Source: an uncultured Lachnospiraceae bacterium
Lineage (GTDB): Bacteria > Bacillota_A > Clostridia > Lachnospirales > Lachnospiraceae
Reading direction: 5' to 3'
NCBI GenBank assembly: GCA_902801585.1
Contig: CADCIU010000005.1
Location: forward strand, 47,877-111,876
DNA: 64,000 nucleotides
The translations under genes were made by a program, and so were the position numbers. The notes beneath the pieces are model-generated. The model did not search any database, was not told the origin of the DNA, and saw only the letters and a list, made by a program, of their open reading frames with translations. Numbering within the stretch: position 1 is the stretch's first letter; every line of letters begins with the position of its first letter. Below are positions 1 through 9,770 of this stretch, piece by piece.

Positions 1-2858
1 TGATTCAGGTCCAGCTTGATGCTGTTGATATGCTCTTCCGGGCCCTCCGCAGAGATACCGATGACCATACTGTCATTTTCCAGTTCAAGTATTCCGTCAA
101 ATTTCGGGCCGCTGACGATATGGGGGTTGATCTTACCGACTAAAGGAAGCTCCCTTTCGAACAGCTCTCTCATCTCATCGACGGACACGGTGACCGGAAC
201 ACTGACCTTGACCACGCAGACGGAAGTCTGTTTGCTGAAATTGATCACATTCCCGATCTCATGGTTGTTGAAGATCTTGATATCATGCGTTCCGTTGACG
301 ACCTTGGTCGACCGCACGCCGATCTCCAGCACTTTTCCCTTGAAATCGCCGATCTGTATAAAGTCTCCGACACTGTATGTCTTCTCGAACACAATGCCCA
401 GACCTGCCAGGATATCCGCCACGATGTCTTTGGCGCCCAGCGAAATAGCGAGCGACAAAAGACCGATCGAAGCCAGAAGCGTGGCGGTATCGACACCGAG
501 AAAACTCAGTGAAACACAGATCGCTCCGATGAACATAGCGTAATTGAGAAAGCTGCGGGTGAGCTTGAGTACAGTCTCCCCCTTGGTATCCGTCAGGCTG
601 TAGAGCATGTTGAAGACCACTTTCACGAACATATAAGCCAGATACTCTATACAGAACGTCACCAGCACCGCGATCACTGAGAAAAGATTGAGTCCCTTGG
701 ACCAGTTCCCTCTTACGACAAACCCCAGGGCAGAGTGCCCGGCCAGAGGAGAATTTCCAAGCGCGATCAGGATCATGGCCACCAGCATGATCCCCGTCAG
801 GATCTGCAGGATCGCTTTGGTCTTATGCTCCGGGCTCATATTTCTCCAGCCTACAGCCAGAGAATACAGTGAAGGCGCTCTCTTCGCGATTTTCTCCATG
901 TAGGTATCCGACGCATCATGCATCTGGTCCGCGTAGAGCTCGTAGTTCTCCTCCGTATACTCTTTGAGCGCGTATTTAGCCGTGACCGCATAGCCAATGA
1001 GGAACAGCAGTCCGGACACAAGGGCGTACAGGAGTCCGGTCCTGGACATCATCGTGCTGTCTGTCAGGAAATAATACAGGCTGCCTCCCGATGATTCGGA
1101 TATGCCGAAATACCAGTTGTCATCAAGAAAATAGAAACCCATATGATGATCTTTCAGTGCATCCGGATCCATCCCCAGGCTCTCAACGTCCTCCCCCTCA
1201 TAGCCGGGTCTGCTGCAGGACACGATCTTATGCGTCCCCGGATCGATCTCCGCGATCATCCGGTTTCCGGACTGCATTCTGCTGTAGATCTGATGTTTGA
1301 CCGCATACACTACATCCTCGTTCTCCTGCGGCATCTCAGCACTCCTCGACGGAAGAGCGATCACAAGCGCTTGGAATGCATCTTTCCTGTCGGGGTGATC
1401 GCAGCGGATCCCGACAAATGTGCGTATATCCCCGGTGATCATATCGGTCTCCGACTCATGGACAATGGAATCGATTCCGCCCAGCAGTCGTCTGAAATCA
1501 TAAAAAGGATCTTCTTTGTCCGCCGGCAGGGCAAATCCGACATACGGTCTGCTGCAGGCGGCTTCCTGCGCATTTTCGTCAAATACGATCAGGTATTCTG
1601 CGGAGATCGCGTCCGAGATCTGGGCAAGTCTCTCCCTTTCAAGGAGCGCGGGATCTTCCGTGAGCATTGTCGAGACCGTCTTTCCAAGGCTGACGAACCG
1701 CTCCGACTGCAGCTCATTCTTGCAGAGCACATTCTTCTTCTCATCCTCGATCTGTGTCTGCAGCATCTCCAGCACGTCGCTGCCGATCCTGTTTTCCTGA
1801 TACATATACTGGATCATCACCGTTGTGAAAGCAAACATGGTGACCACGGCGGCCGCCATGAGCGCCAGCTTGGTCGTCCGCTTTCTCACTGCTTCCGGTG
1901 TATATTTTTCCTTTCGTTCATCATCCAGGGATTCTCTTCTCACAAGCCACTGCACGGAATAACACCAGGTGATGAGTCCTGCCAGCATGACGGCGGCAAA
2001 AAAGACCTGTGCGATGATATCTCCCAAAAAAGCCGCTTTCTCCGCTTCTACAGAACTGCAGCATACGAGCGTCATTCCGACGCTCTCCATCTCTATAGGA
2101 GAACAGATATACTTCTTTCCGTTGTCTGTCTTCAAGGTGAAGTTTTCCTTCTTCAGGTCCTCCCTTGTGATGCCCAGGTCACTGAGCGAGCTGTATTTGG
2201 ACAATCCCTTGGTCTTTTGAAGAAAGATGCCGCTGTCCTCCTGCCCAGCTGCCGGATCGGACTGATCGGGTGAAGCGATCATAAAGATCTCGATATCACT
2301 GACAGATTCCATCGCTTCCGTCAGTCTTTCCTCAGAAATGCGGGCTTTGATATAAGCATCATAGTCTTCAATGGGCGCCCAGCCGACGCAGTACCAGCCT
2401 CCGGAGATCCTGCCGCCGGTCACAAATACCGGTCTTCCGTTAAACTCGGTCAGTGTCTGCTCATACTCCGATGTGATCATTTCCGGCGTGAGCTCCGGGA
2501 ACAGACCTTCCGCTTCAGCAGGCATCCGGATCGTCCCATTCACTACCTGGACCACCATGTAATCTTCTCCGAGCCGCTCTCCGTTAAAGGATCCGTCTCT
2601 GACCTGGTCCGACATCCGGATCGCTCTAAGTCTTACTCCGGCATTCAGGTACTCGAAGAATCCTCTTCCGATCTCATCCGCTGTTTTTCCGTATCCCTCG
2701 ATCATCCCGCGGACCGCTTCCGTCTTATTCATGCTGTCCATGGCGATCAGCTCGTCGAAATGCCTCTGCTCTATGTACAGCATGATCCCTGTATATACGA
2801 TCAGGAATGCGATCGCGACCGCTATCGTCTGTTTTAATCTCTTAACCGGGTCCTTCAT
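1..2858 (-). CDS. MscS-family mechanosensitive channel with large sensor-like N-terminus (3' end cut by window edge)
   Basis: At least 952 codons; the C-terminus lies beyond the left edge. The last ~200 residues in view are an MscS channel core: the pore-helix segment ASIGLLSLAISLGAKDIVAD (near residue 795) followed by the beta domain (SVGDFIQIGDFKGKVLEIGV). Ahead of it are about eight hydrophobic segments and two large regions predicted outside the membrane (about residues 30-285 and 350-590). The ATG at 2858 is the only good start, because a stop codon lies 17 codons upstream. The gene begins 84 bp after the cls stop on the same strand, so the two may be co-transcribed. Known role of the family: opening under membrane tension. 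That the two outer regions act as sensors is inference. Confidence 0.85.
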   Translation of the reverse strand, partial: MKDPVKRLKQTIAVAIAFLIVYTGIMLYIEQRHFDELIAMDSMNKTEAVRGMIEGYGKTADEIGRGFFEYLNAGVRLRAIRMSDQVRDGSFNGERLGEDYMVVQVVNGTIRMPAEAEGLFPELTPEMITSEYEQTLTEFNGRPVFVTGGRISGGWYCVGWAPIEDYDAYIKARISEERLTEAMESVSDIEIFMIASPDQSDPAAGQEDSGIFLQKTKGLSKYSSLSDLGITREDLKKENFTLKTDNGKKYICSPIEMESVGMTLVCCSSVEAEKAAFLGDIIAQVFFAAVMLAGLITWCYSVQWLVRRESLDDERKEKYTPEAVRKRTTKLALMAAAVVTMFAFTTVMIQYMYQENRIGSDVLEMLQTQIEDEKKNVLCKNELQSERFVSLGKTVSTMLTEDPALLERERLAQISDAISAEYLIVFDENAQEAACSRPYVGFALPADKEDPFYDFRRLLGGIDSIVHESETDMITGDIRTFVGIRCDHPDRKDAFQALVIALPSRSAEMPQENEDVVYAVKHQIYSRMQSGNRMIAEIDPGTHKIVSCSRPGYEGEDVESLGMDPDALKDHHMGFYFLDDNWYFGISESSGGSLYYFLTDSTMMSRTGLLYALVSGLLFLIGYAVTAKYALKEYTEENYELYADQMHDASDTYMEKIAKRAPSLYSLAVGWRNMSPEHKTKAILQILTGIMLVAMILIALGNSPLAGHSALGFVVRGNWSKGLNLFSVIAVLVTFCIEYLAYMFVKVVFNMLYSLTDTKGETVLKLTRSFLNYAMFIGAICVSLSFLGVDTATLLASIGLLSLAISLGAKDIVADILAGLGIVFEKTYSVGDFIQIGDFKGKVLEIGVRSTKVVNGTHDIKIFNNHEIGNVINFSKQTSVCVVKVSVPVTVSVDEMRELFERELPLVGKINPHIVSGPKFDGILELENDSMVIGISAEGPEEHINSIKLDLN

Positions 2859-2942
2859 TGTCTCAAATACTCTCGCTTCTCTCTTTTCAGGCGCGGCCTG
2901 TGGTCAATCTGGTTTCCGTGCGGCTGGATCGGCACATTTATA

Positions 2943-4640
2943 TCACATCAGCGGTGCTGCCAGTCTCAAGAGCATCTGCTCCAGACGAAGGAACGCGCCT
3001 CGTCCGTGCGCATAATAATCCGTCACTTCTTTGCACTGCGCGAACGTCTCCTCGAAGTCTTTCTTTGTATCCATCACCGCATCGCAGTCCGCATACAGGC
3101 ATCCGTTCTCAAAGTGGTGATACAGGCTTCGATAATCCAGGTTGATCGTCCCGCAGGTCGCCATCAGGTCATCCACGATCGACATCTTGGCATGACAGAA
3201 ACCGGGTGTGAATTCAAACACTCTTACACCGTTTCTGGCCAGTCCGTTGTAGTAGGAGCGGGTCACGCTGTAGACGACCTTCTTATCCGGTATGCCGGGC
3301 GTGATGATCCGCACATCCACCCCGCGTCTTGCAGCCAGTGAGAAGGCGTGACACATCTCGTCCGTGATGATCAGATAAGGAGTGATGAACCAGGCGTATT
3401 TCTGGGCGCTTTCCGCCATGCTGATGTAGACATCTTCACCGACATGGATCTCATCCATCGGAGAATCCGCGTAAGGCTGTACAAATCCGAGATGGTCACC
3501 GGAAGCTGCCTCTGTATCCGACAGATACTTCTCATTCGGCTCTATCATCTCTTTCATTTTGTCAAAATACGCTTCCCCTTCTTTCTCGATCTTTGCCGCT
3601 TTCTCTTCATTGATCTTTTTACTGGCCTTCTCGGCAAGACGCTCGGCATTGCTGGCCATAATGTATTTCATGAACTCTTTGTCATCCTGATCACCCTCAT
3701 TGACTGCATTCCACATCTCAAGGAAAGTGACCGTGAGACTCTGGACCGCATCTCCTTCCAGTCTTACACCGGTGTCTTTCCAGAATCCGTAAGGCTCCGT
3801 CCTGTGGAAGTACTCATTTGCCAGGTTGTATCCGCCCGTAAATCCCACTTTGCCGTCAATGACCGTGATCTTTCGGTGGTCGCGGTTGTTCAGGAACAGG
3901 TTCAGGCCGGGAGCGAAAGGGTTGAACACACGGCACTGGATCCCGAAGCTTTCCGTCCGCTTCACGAAGTCCGTATTGATAAAGCCGAGGCTTCCCATAT
4001 CATCGTAAAAGACTCTTACTTCGACGCCCGCTTTCACCCTCTCCGCAAGGATATCCCGCAGTTCGTGCCAGCTCTCTGCGTCCTCACTGGCATGGTACTC
4101 CATAAAGATGAACTTCTCGGCTTTTGCAAGAGCCTTTTTCTGCGCCTCCAGTCCCTTGGCGGCGTCGTCATAATACTCGACCTTTGTATTTTCATAGACC
4201 GGATATCCTGCCTGCCTGCGGATGTAGTCCACGATCCCTCCGAGACGGCCGTCCCTCTTTCTTGCCTTTTCCGCAGTTTCCTCGTTGGACGGCAGCATTG
4301 GCATAAGGATCTTATCGATGTTTTCATACCGCCTGCGCATCGCAAGGGAATGTCCGTTCAGTCCGATCAGCAGATAGAGGACCGTCCCGAAAACGGGCAG
4401 CAGCATGATCACCAGCATCCATGTCATGCGGATCGAAGCAGTCTTGTAGCTTCCGTAAATGCCAAGGACCAGAAACGTCCCCAGAATGTGGATCAGGATA
4501 TAGATCCATCCGGCTTTCTGTCCGGCAAAATAGAGCAGCAGCAGGATGACTGCCACCTCCAGCAGAATCGAAATAACAGCAAAGATCATTCTGCTCACGC
4601 CGTTCTTGACTGAAGCTTGTGCCTCATATGTACTTTCCAT
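2943..4640 (-). CDS. cls: Cardiolipin synthase (phospholipase D family)
   Basis: 565 residues from the ATG at 4640. It has two N-terminal membrane helices (about residues 20-90) and two HKD motifs: HRKITVIDGKVGFTGG near residue 255 and CHAKMSIVDDLMATCGTINLD near 495. In the family, two phosphatidylglycerol molecules are condensed to cardiolipin and glycerol at the membrane. The reading frame extends 18 codons further upstream, but the ATG at 4640 is preceded by GGGAGAAA and was preferred. A promoter lies just upstream at 4678-4706. The neighbours are an LRR membrane protein upstream and a mechanosensitive channel downstream, an envelope-related group. Length and motif layout fit bacterial Cls. 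Confidence 0.93.
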   Translation of the reverse strand: MESTYEAQASVKNGVSRMIFAVISILLEVAVILLLLYFAGQKAGWIYILIHILGTFLVLGIYGSYKTASIRMTWMLVIMLLPVFGTVLYLLIGLNGHSLAMRRRYENIDKILMPMLPSNEETAEKARKRDGRLGGIVDYIRRQAGYPVYENTKVEYYDDAAKGLEAQKKALAKAEKFIFMEYHASEDAESWHELRDILAERVKAGVEVRVFYDDMGSLGFINTDFVKRTESFGIQCRVFNPFAPGLNLFLNNRDHRKITVIDGKVGFTGGYNLANEYFHRTEPYGFWKDTGVRLEGDAVQSLTVTFLEMWNAVNEGDQDDKEFMKYIMASNAERLAEKASKKINEEKAAKIEKEGEAYFDKMKEMIEPNEKYLSDTEAASGDHLGFVQPYADSPMDEIHVGEDVYISMAESAQKYAWFITPYLIITDEMCHAFSLAARRGVDVRIITPGIPDKKVVYSVTRSYYNGLARNGVRVFEFTPGFCHAKMSIVDDLMATCGTINLDYRSLYHHFENGCLYADCDAVMDTKKDFEETFAQCKEVTDYYAHGRGAFLRLEQMLLRLAAPLM

Positions 4641-4677
4641 ATTTTCTCCCTTCCCGGATCCTGTTTTCTTTATTTGC

Positions 4678-4706
4678 ACTATAACTCGAGTCAAAACAAA
4701 CGTTAA
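4678..4706 (-). promoter_or_regulatory. Predicted sigma-A promoter of cls
   Basis: On the minus strand: -35 TTAACG (4701-4706), 17-nt spacer, -10 TATAGT (4678-4683). It sits between the LRR gene stop (4714) and the cls start (4640), so cls can be expressed independently of the gene upstream. Confidence 0.5.
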
Positions 4707-4713
4707 TCCGTTA

Positions 4714-5637
4714 CTAATAATGCCTGACCACCTTACATCCCTTGGGCAGGGACTTGAGCGGTGAGTAGTCCTTGATCTTATTGCCCTGAATCTCTATATA
4801 GACCAGGTTGGGGAGCTCTTTGATCACACTGATGTCCCTCAGGCCGTTTCCGCAGATGATCAGATGCGTCAGCTTTTTCATGTTCCTGATGGGACTGATG
4901 TCCTCAATATAGTTGTCTCCCATGCTCAGGTAAGTCACGTTCCTGAGCCCTTCCAGAGGCGTGACGTCCGTAATGAAGTTATTGCGGATGTAAAGATTTT
5001 CCATGTTCTTCATATCGGCTATGATGCTGATATCCGCAACGTAATTGTTCCTGATGTCAAATACAGTCAGCCCCTTCAGGTCCTTGAGCACATAGATATT
5101 GGAGATCTTATTGCCCTCCAGGTCCAGCAGCCTGAGACTGCTTAATGACGCCAAAGGCTTCACCTCGCTGATCTGATTTCCTTCCAGATGCAGTGTTTTC
5201 AGATGTTTCATCTCACTGAGTTCACTCACATCCGAAATTTTATTGTTGGACAGATCCAGCTCTTCCAGCCCGGTAAAAAAGGATAATCCTGTCAGATCCG
5301 AGATATCACCGTGTTCGTCGCCCTCGTGGGCAAGATTCAGGGATTTTACTTTCCCGGCTTCCTGCTTTGTGACAGGCCGTCCCGAAATGCCCATTGCGCG
5401 GCAGATCTCCTTCTCCAGTGCAGGATCCTTAAACTCGATCGTCAGGGATGCACTCTGCTCCTCATCCTGATCCCGGCTTTGAACTTCTGTGACAGGATCG
5501 TTCGCACTCAGGATCATATATACCGCAGCGGCAAGTGACACGGCAGCGATCACGAAGATGATCCACAGATTCTTCCCATGGCGCTCTTGGGCCATCACCG
5601 GTCTTTCATGGTCTGTCATTGTCTCATGAGTTTTCAT
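4714..5637 (-). CDS. Membrane-anchored leucine-rich repeat protein (internalin/SDS22-like repeats)
   Basis: 307 residues from the ATG at 5637, which has a strong GGAGG site; the frame is open 22 codons further upstream but without a good ribosome site. Order: a short polar N-terminus, one membrane helix (about residues 22-43), a linker, then eight or nine LRRs of 22 residues (for example LEELDLSNNKISDVSELSEM) filling the rest, ending in a short cap. There is no LPXTG sorting signal, so the helix should anchor the repeats outside the membrane. LRRs of this class bind proteins; no partner is evident. The gene lies between the terminator of the rsgA operon and cls. Confidence 0.8.
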   Translation of the reverse strand: MKTHETMTDHERPVMAQERHGKNLWIIFVIAAVSLAAAVYMILSANDPVTEVQSRDQDEEQSASLTIEFKDPALEKEICRAMGISGRPVTKQEAGKVKSLNLAHEGDEHGDISDLTGLSFFTGLEELDLSNNKISDVSELSEMKHLKTLHLEGNQISEVKPLASLSSLRLLDLEGNKISNIYVLKDLKGLTVFDIRNNYVADISIIADMKNMENLYIRNNFITDVTPLEGLRNVTYLSMGDNYIEDISPIRNMKKLTHLIICGNGLRDISVIKELPNLVYIEIQGNKIKDYSPLKSLPKGCKVVRHY

Positions 5638-5696
5638 CCTGCACCTCCTCCCCAATGATGTCTCCACACAAGCTGTCTCAATAAAAATGCATAACA

Positions 5697-5729
5697 GCCG
5701 CACCGGAAATCGTGAGTTTCCGGTGCGGC
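5697..5729 (-). terminator. Rho-independent terminator after rsgA
   Basis: A perfect 13-bp stem (GCCGCACCGGAAA / TTTCCGGTGCGGC) with a 7-nt loop lies 20 bp past the rsgA stop, followed on the minus strand by TGTTATGCATTTTT. It closes the long recJ-to-rsgA gene run. Confidence 0.8.
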
Positions 5730-5749
5730 AGATGAAGGATCCAAATAAT

Positions 5750-6667
5750 TTATTTGCTCAATCTTCCGGTCTTTTTGGATGAATAATCCTCTTTTCTGTT
5801 CTTTAACTCATCGAACAATTCGCTGTAGTTCCCGTAACGGATCCTGCTGATCTTTCCTTCTTCCAGCGCTTTTCGGACCGCGCAGCCCGGCTCTTTTCTG
5901 TGGACACAGCCGTCAAAACGGCACTTTCCCTCATACTCCGAGAACTCGGGATAGTAATGCCTCAGCTCCTCCGCTTTAATGTCCATCAGATACAAAGACG
6001 TAAACCCAGGCGTATCGACAAGGAATGTCTCCTCCTCGCCTGCCAAAAGTTCCACATGTCTCGTCGTATTCCTTCCACGGCTGATCTTGCGGCTCAGTTC
6101 GCCGGTCTCCATGCGGGCTCCCGGACAGATCGTGTTGATCAGTGTCGATTTGCCGACGCCGCTGGGGCCCGTCAGTACAGTCGTTTTTCCCCTCAGGATC
6201 TCTCTGAGCGGTGTCAGCGTCTCGGGAGTGAGCACACTCACGAACAACACGCTGCATCCGCAGGCTTCATAGGTCTCACGGAGCTCCCGGATCTCCTCCT
6301 CCGTTGCCAGGTCCTGCTTGTTAAAACACAGTACTGCCGGGAGATCGCGCTTGTTCATCGTGATCAGAAAGCGGTCCAGCATGTTGTAACTGGGCGCCGG
6401 ATGCGTGATGGCAAAGATCAGCAGCGCTTGGTCCACGTTGGCCACATTGGGTCTTACAAGCTCATTTCTGCGGGGAAGGAGCCGGACCACATTGCCTTCC
6501 ATCGGAACGCTTACCGTATCCGTCACTTCGATCTCCACATCGTCCCCGACAAGCGGTTTGACTCCGAGTGCGCGAAAGACGCCCCTTGCCCTGCAGCGGT
6601 ATATGTTTTCGCCGGTGTGCACCTCGTAGAACCCGGCAATGCTCTTTATGATCTTACCTTTCTTCAT
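5750..6667 (-). CDS. rsgA: Small ribosomal subunit biogenesis GTPase RsgA
   Basis: 305 residues, the usual length. N-terminal OB-fold, then a circularly permuted GTPase: G4 NKQD (116-119) precedes G1 GPSGVGKST (167-175) and G3 DTPG (218-221). A C-terminal zinc site is formed by Cys249, Cys254, His256 and Cys262. The family hydrolyses GTP on the 30S subunit late in its maturation. It is the last gene of the run and follows prkC, the common Firmicutes order; the rpe and thiN genes that often follow are not here (thiN is at 47040-47714). Confidence 0.96.
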   Translation of the reverse strand: MKKGKIIKSIAGFYEVHTGENIYRCRARGVFRALGVKPLVGDDVEIEVTDTVSVPMEGNVVRLLPRRNELVRPNVANVDQALLIFAITHPAPSYNMLDRFLITMNKRDLPAVLCFNKQDLATEEEIRELRETYEACGCSVLFVSVLTPETLTPLREILRGKTTVLTGPSGVGKSTLINTICPGARMETGELSRKISRGRNTTRHVELLAGEEETFLVDTPGFTSLYLMDIKAEELRHYYPEFSEYEGKCRFDGCVHRKEPGCAVRKALEEGKISRIRYGNYSELFDELKNRKEDYSSKKTGRLSK

Positions 6668-6713
6668 CGCACATTACACATTCTGATGCCCCCGCACAGC
6701 CTATGCATCACGC

Positions 6714-8954
6714 TCAGTTCTCCGGAGTAAAGGTGAGATCTCTTGTTATAGTCCTCTCCTCTGTTCTCTCAACAGTCCTCGTCTGAGTCTTCTTTCCTCC
6801 GCCTTCCTGTGATGCCGCGTTTCCGGTATCGTCAGTCGCTGTGTCTTCGGAAATGTCAGCGCCTTCACCGGTCTGGTCATCGTCCACCTCCTCTTCGATC
6901 GTCTCCAGGATCGTGACTTCATAAGTCATGGTCAGAGTACCGTACTCGGAGGTGATCCCGGTGCATCCCATTCTGTAAGGGAATGCAGACGTCGTCGTAT
7001 CCAGAAGCTTCTGGTCGTCTTCCGTGACGATCACGAGATGCACGGAAGTTCCCGGTTTATAATCCGGGTCTTCACTGCTCGTCGGTGCGGAAATATCCGC
7101 CGAGTAGCTGTATGTCTGCTGTCCTGCGATGTCAAAATTGACCGCCGTTCCCTCATCGATCAATTCACCTGCGGGGATATCCTGGGAGATGACCAGTCCC
7201 CTGTTTTCCGGATCCGAATCGATGATCGTTCTCACATTGCCCGCTTTGAGGCCGAAGGCATTGAGCGTATTGCGCGCCTCCTGCTCCGTCATGCCGATCA
7301 GATTGGGCATCTCTGTCTTGCCGGACAGATCGGGTCCCTTGCTGACTTCGATCGTGACATAGCTGCCTTCCTCCGCCTGCACATCGCCTTCGGGATCCTG
7401 GCTGATCACGATGCCTTTGTCCACTTCATCGCTGCTGACCTCCGAGATATTCACATTAAACCCTGCCTGTGTCAGCAGTTCAACGGCTTCTTCCTTGGTC
7501 AGTCCCACTACATTCGGGATCCTGGTCCCGCTGTTTCCGCAGACCGTCAGGACGACTGTCGTGCCGACCGGGATCTCAGTTCCCTCTTCCACGCTCGCCC
7601 TCATGACGATGCCGACGGTATACTTATCCGACTCCTCATATGTAAGTTCAGGGATCAGTCCCTGTTTGACAAGAGCGGATCTCGCTGCGGATACGTCCTT
7701 GCCCACCACTTTCGGCATGACGACCATTTCTTCCTGGCCATTGATGCCGGGTCTGTCCACTTTGCCGCCGAACGGGAGCAGTCCCATCCTGCCGCCGATG
7801 ATCAGCACGAGGATCACACCGATGATCACGACCGCGATCACCGTCAATACCCTCGCGATCCTGTCCATCGAGTTCTCGATCTCTTCCTCTTCTTCCTCGT
7901 AATCGTCGGAAAAATCATCGTCAGGATCGTCCGGATCGACAAAATCCTGTTCTCTTTCATGTCTGGCCGCCCGCTGGTTCTTGCGGCCGGTATTCTGGCC
8001 TCCGATCTCATCTGACACGATCTCTGCCGCGGCCTTGCCCTGTGTTCCCTTTTTGATCAGCCGCTTTTCTTCTTCCGTAAGTGCCTTGGTATGCCCCATG
8101 TCGTTGGGATCATACCGCTTGACGAAATCACCGTCCGGGTCGCTGATCGACCTCTTGAGGTCCACCGCCAGCTCCTGCATGTTCTGATAGCGCCTGTCAG
8201 GGCTCTTCTCACAGCACTTGAGCACGATCTGGTCGACGCTGTAAGGAATATCCGGGTTGAGCTTTTTGGGAGAGGGCATTGCCTCCTGAATATGGCGGAT
8301 CGCGATCGCCACCGTTGTCTCTCCGTCAAAGGGTACTTCTCCCGTGAGCATTTCATAGAGCGTCACGCCAAGAGAGTATACGTCACTCTTTTCATCGCTG
8401 AAACCGCCGCGGGCCTGCTCCGGTGAAGTGTAGTGAACGGATCCCATCACATTGGACGTGATGGTGTCACTGGTCGCGGCTTTGGCAATTCCGAAATCTG
8501 TGACCTTGACCTTCCCGTCACGCGAGATAATGATATTCTGAGGCTTGATGTCTCTGTGGATTATGTGATTTCTGTGCGCTGCTTCCAGTCCCATGGAGAC
8601 CTGCAGCGCGATGGAGACGGCCTCTTTATACCCAAGGCGCCCTCTCTTGGCGATATAGTTCTTGAGTGTAATGCCGTCAACGAGTTCCATCACAATGTAG
8701 TAGATCCCTTTTTCTTCGCCTACGTCATAGACATTGACGATATTGGGATGCATAAGTCCCGCTGCCGCCTGCGCTTCCACACGGAATTTCGATACAAAAT
8801 TTGCGTTTTCCGAAAACTCCTGCTTCAGGACTTTTACCGCCACATAGCGGTTAAGTGTGTGATCTTTTGATTTATATACATCAGCCATACCGCCGGTGCC
8901 GACCTTTTCAAGGATCTCATAGCGGTCTGCGATCAACATACCGATTTTTATCAT
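6714..8954 (-). CDS. prkC: Serine/threonine protein kinase with PASTA domains
   Basis: 746 residues. Hanks-type kinase domain (about 1-270) with ATP Lys41, HRDIKPQN (133-140) and DFG (153-155). An acidic juxtamembrane stretch (339-360) precedes a membrane helix (369-388) and three extracellular PASTA repeats starting near 411, 477 and 546, then a Thr/Glu-rich tail. In Firmicutes PrkC senses muropeptides or lipid II and phosphorylates proteins of cell-wall, translation and dormancy control. The ATG at 8954 has a GGAGG site. The matching phosphatase gene ends 54 bp upstream. Confidence 0.96.
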   Translation of the reverse strand: MIKIGMLIADRYEILEKVGTGGMADVYKSKDHTLNRYVAVKVLKQEFSENANFVSKFRVEAQAAAGLMHPNIVNVYDVGEEKGIYYIVMELVDGITLKNYIAKRGRLGYKEAVSIALQVSMGLEAAHRNHIIHRDIKPQNIIISRDGKVKVTDFGIAKAATSDTITSNVMGSVHYTSPEQARGGFSDEKSDVYSLGVTLYEMLTGEVPFDGETTVAIAIRHIQEAMPSPKKLNPDIPYSVDQIVLKCCEKSPDRRYQNMQELAVDLKRSISDPDGDFVKRYDPNDMGHTKALTEEEKRLIKKGTQGKAAAEIVSDEIGGQNTGRKNQRAARHEREQDFVDPDDPDDDFSDDYEEEEEEIENSMDRIARVLTVIAVVIIGVILVLIIGGRMGLLPFGGKVDRPGINGQEEMVVMPKVVGKDVSAARSALVKQGLIPELTYEESDKYTVGIVMRASVEEGTEIPVGTTVVLTVCGNSGTRIPNVVGLTKEEAVELLTQAGFNVNISEVSSDEVDKGIVISQDPEGDVQAEEGSYVTIEVSKGPDLSGKTEMPNLIGMTEQEARNTLNAFGLKAGNVRTIIDSDPENRGLVISQDIPAGELIDEGTAVNFDIAGQQTYSYSADISAPTSSEDPDYKPGTSVHLVIVTEDDQKLLDTTTSAFPYRMGCTGITSEYGTLTMTYEVTILETIEEEVDDDQTGEGADISEDTATDDTGNAASQEGGGKKTQTRTVERTEERTITRDLTFTPEN

Positions 8955-9008
8955 AATATTCCTCCACTCCCACGTCCTTCCATGCGGAACTGCCTGCTTA
9001 CAGCAATA

Positions 9009-9767
9009 CTATTCCGCTGCGCCTGTAAGAGGGGAAGTGTCAATGAGAATCACAGAAATGTTATCTTTGCCGCCTGCACGATTGGCGCGTGAAACAAGAA
9101 TTCCGGCCTTTTGTTCCAAAGTGATGTCTCTTTGGAGAATATCCTCGATCTCGCTGTCCTCCAGCATAGTTGTAAGGCCGTCCGAGCACATAAGTACAAT
9201 ACCGCATTCTGACAGAGGGACCCTGAAAAAATCCACCCGCAGTTCATCTTCCACACCGACTGCCCGGGTGATCACGTTCCTCTCCGGATGCGTCCTCGCG
9301 TACTCCCTTTCCAGCGTTCCTGCCCGGACCATCTCTTCCACAAGAGAATGGTCCACCGTGACCTGCCTCAAACGGCCGCCATGAAATACATAGAGCCTGC
9401 TGTCCCCGACATTGGCCGCGACAAGGGTGTCCCCTTCTACCGTGCAGGCCACGAGTGTGGTCCCCATGCCGTAAAGCTCTCTGTATCTGGCGCTGTCATG
9501 GCGGATCCTGGCGTTGGCGGCGCGAAAAGCCTCTGCGAGGATCTTTTCCGCACCCGTTCCCTTGGGAAGGGCACCTCCGCCTACTACCTCCGCGACGGTC
9601 TCAACCGTATACTTCGACGCATACTCTCCGGCCTGATGGCCTCCCATTCCGTCCGCGACAAGATAAAGGCACGACAATTCTCCCAGCGGTATGTCACTGG
9701 AAAAAATAAAATCCTGATTCATCTCTCTTCTCAGACCTTTATCGGTTATAGAAAAAGACTGCGGCAT
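9009..9767 (-). CDS. prpC: PP2C-type protein phosphatase PrpC/Stp
   Basis: 252 residues. PP2C metal-binding motifs are present: VADGMGGHQAGEYAS in the N-terminal part, MCSDGLT in the middle and GGKDNISVILI near the C-terminus. Soluble, with no signal or helix. The family removes phosphate from Ser/Thr of proteins phosphorylated by the partner kinase, encoded next in the operon. The start is only 3 bp after the rlmN stop, with AGGAGAG upstream, so translation is probably coupled. Confidence 0.95.
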   Translation of the reverse strand: MPQSFSITDKGLRREMNQDFIFSSDIPLGELSCLYLVADGMGGHQAGEYASKYTVETVAEVVGGGALPKGTGAEKILAEAFRAANARIRHDSARYRELYGMGTTLVACTVEGDTLVAANVGDSRLYVFHGGRLRQVTVDHSLVEEMVRAGTLEREYARTHPERNVITRAVGVEDELRVDFFRVPLSECGIVLMCSDGLTTMLEDSEIEDILQRDITLEQKAGILVSRANRAGGKDNISVILIDTSPLTGAAE

Positions 9768-9770
9768 TTC

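Noticed and set aside
1143..2273. A 376-codon plus-strand frame opposite the MscS-type gene
   Set aside because: The minus-strand frame encodes a coherent channel; the plus-strand frame is rich in His, Arg and Cys without a conserved domain.
3348..4613. A 421-codon plus-strand frame opposite cls
   Set aside because: Antisense to a gene with two intact HKD motifs; the translation looks like the reverse complement of coding DNA.
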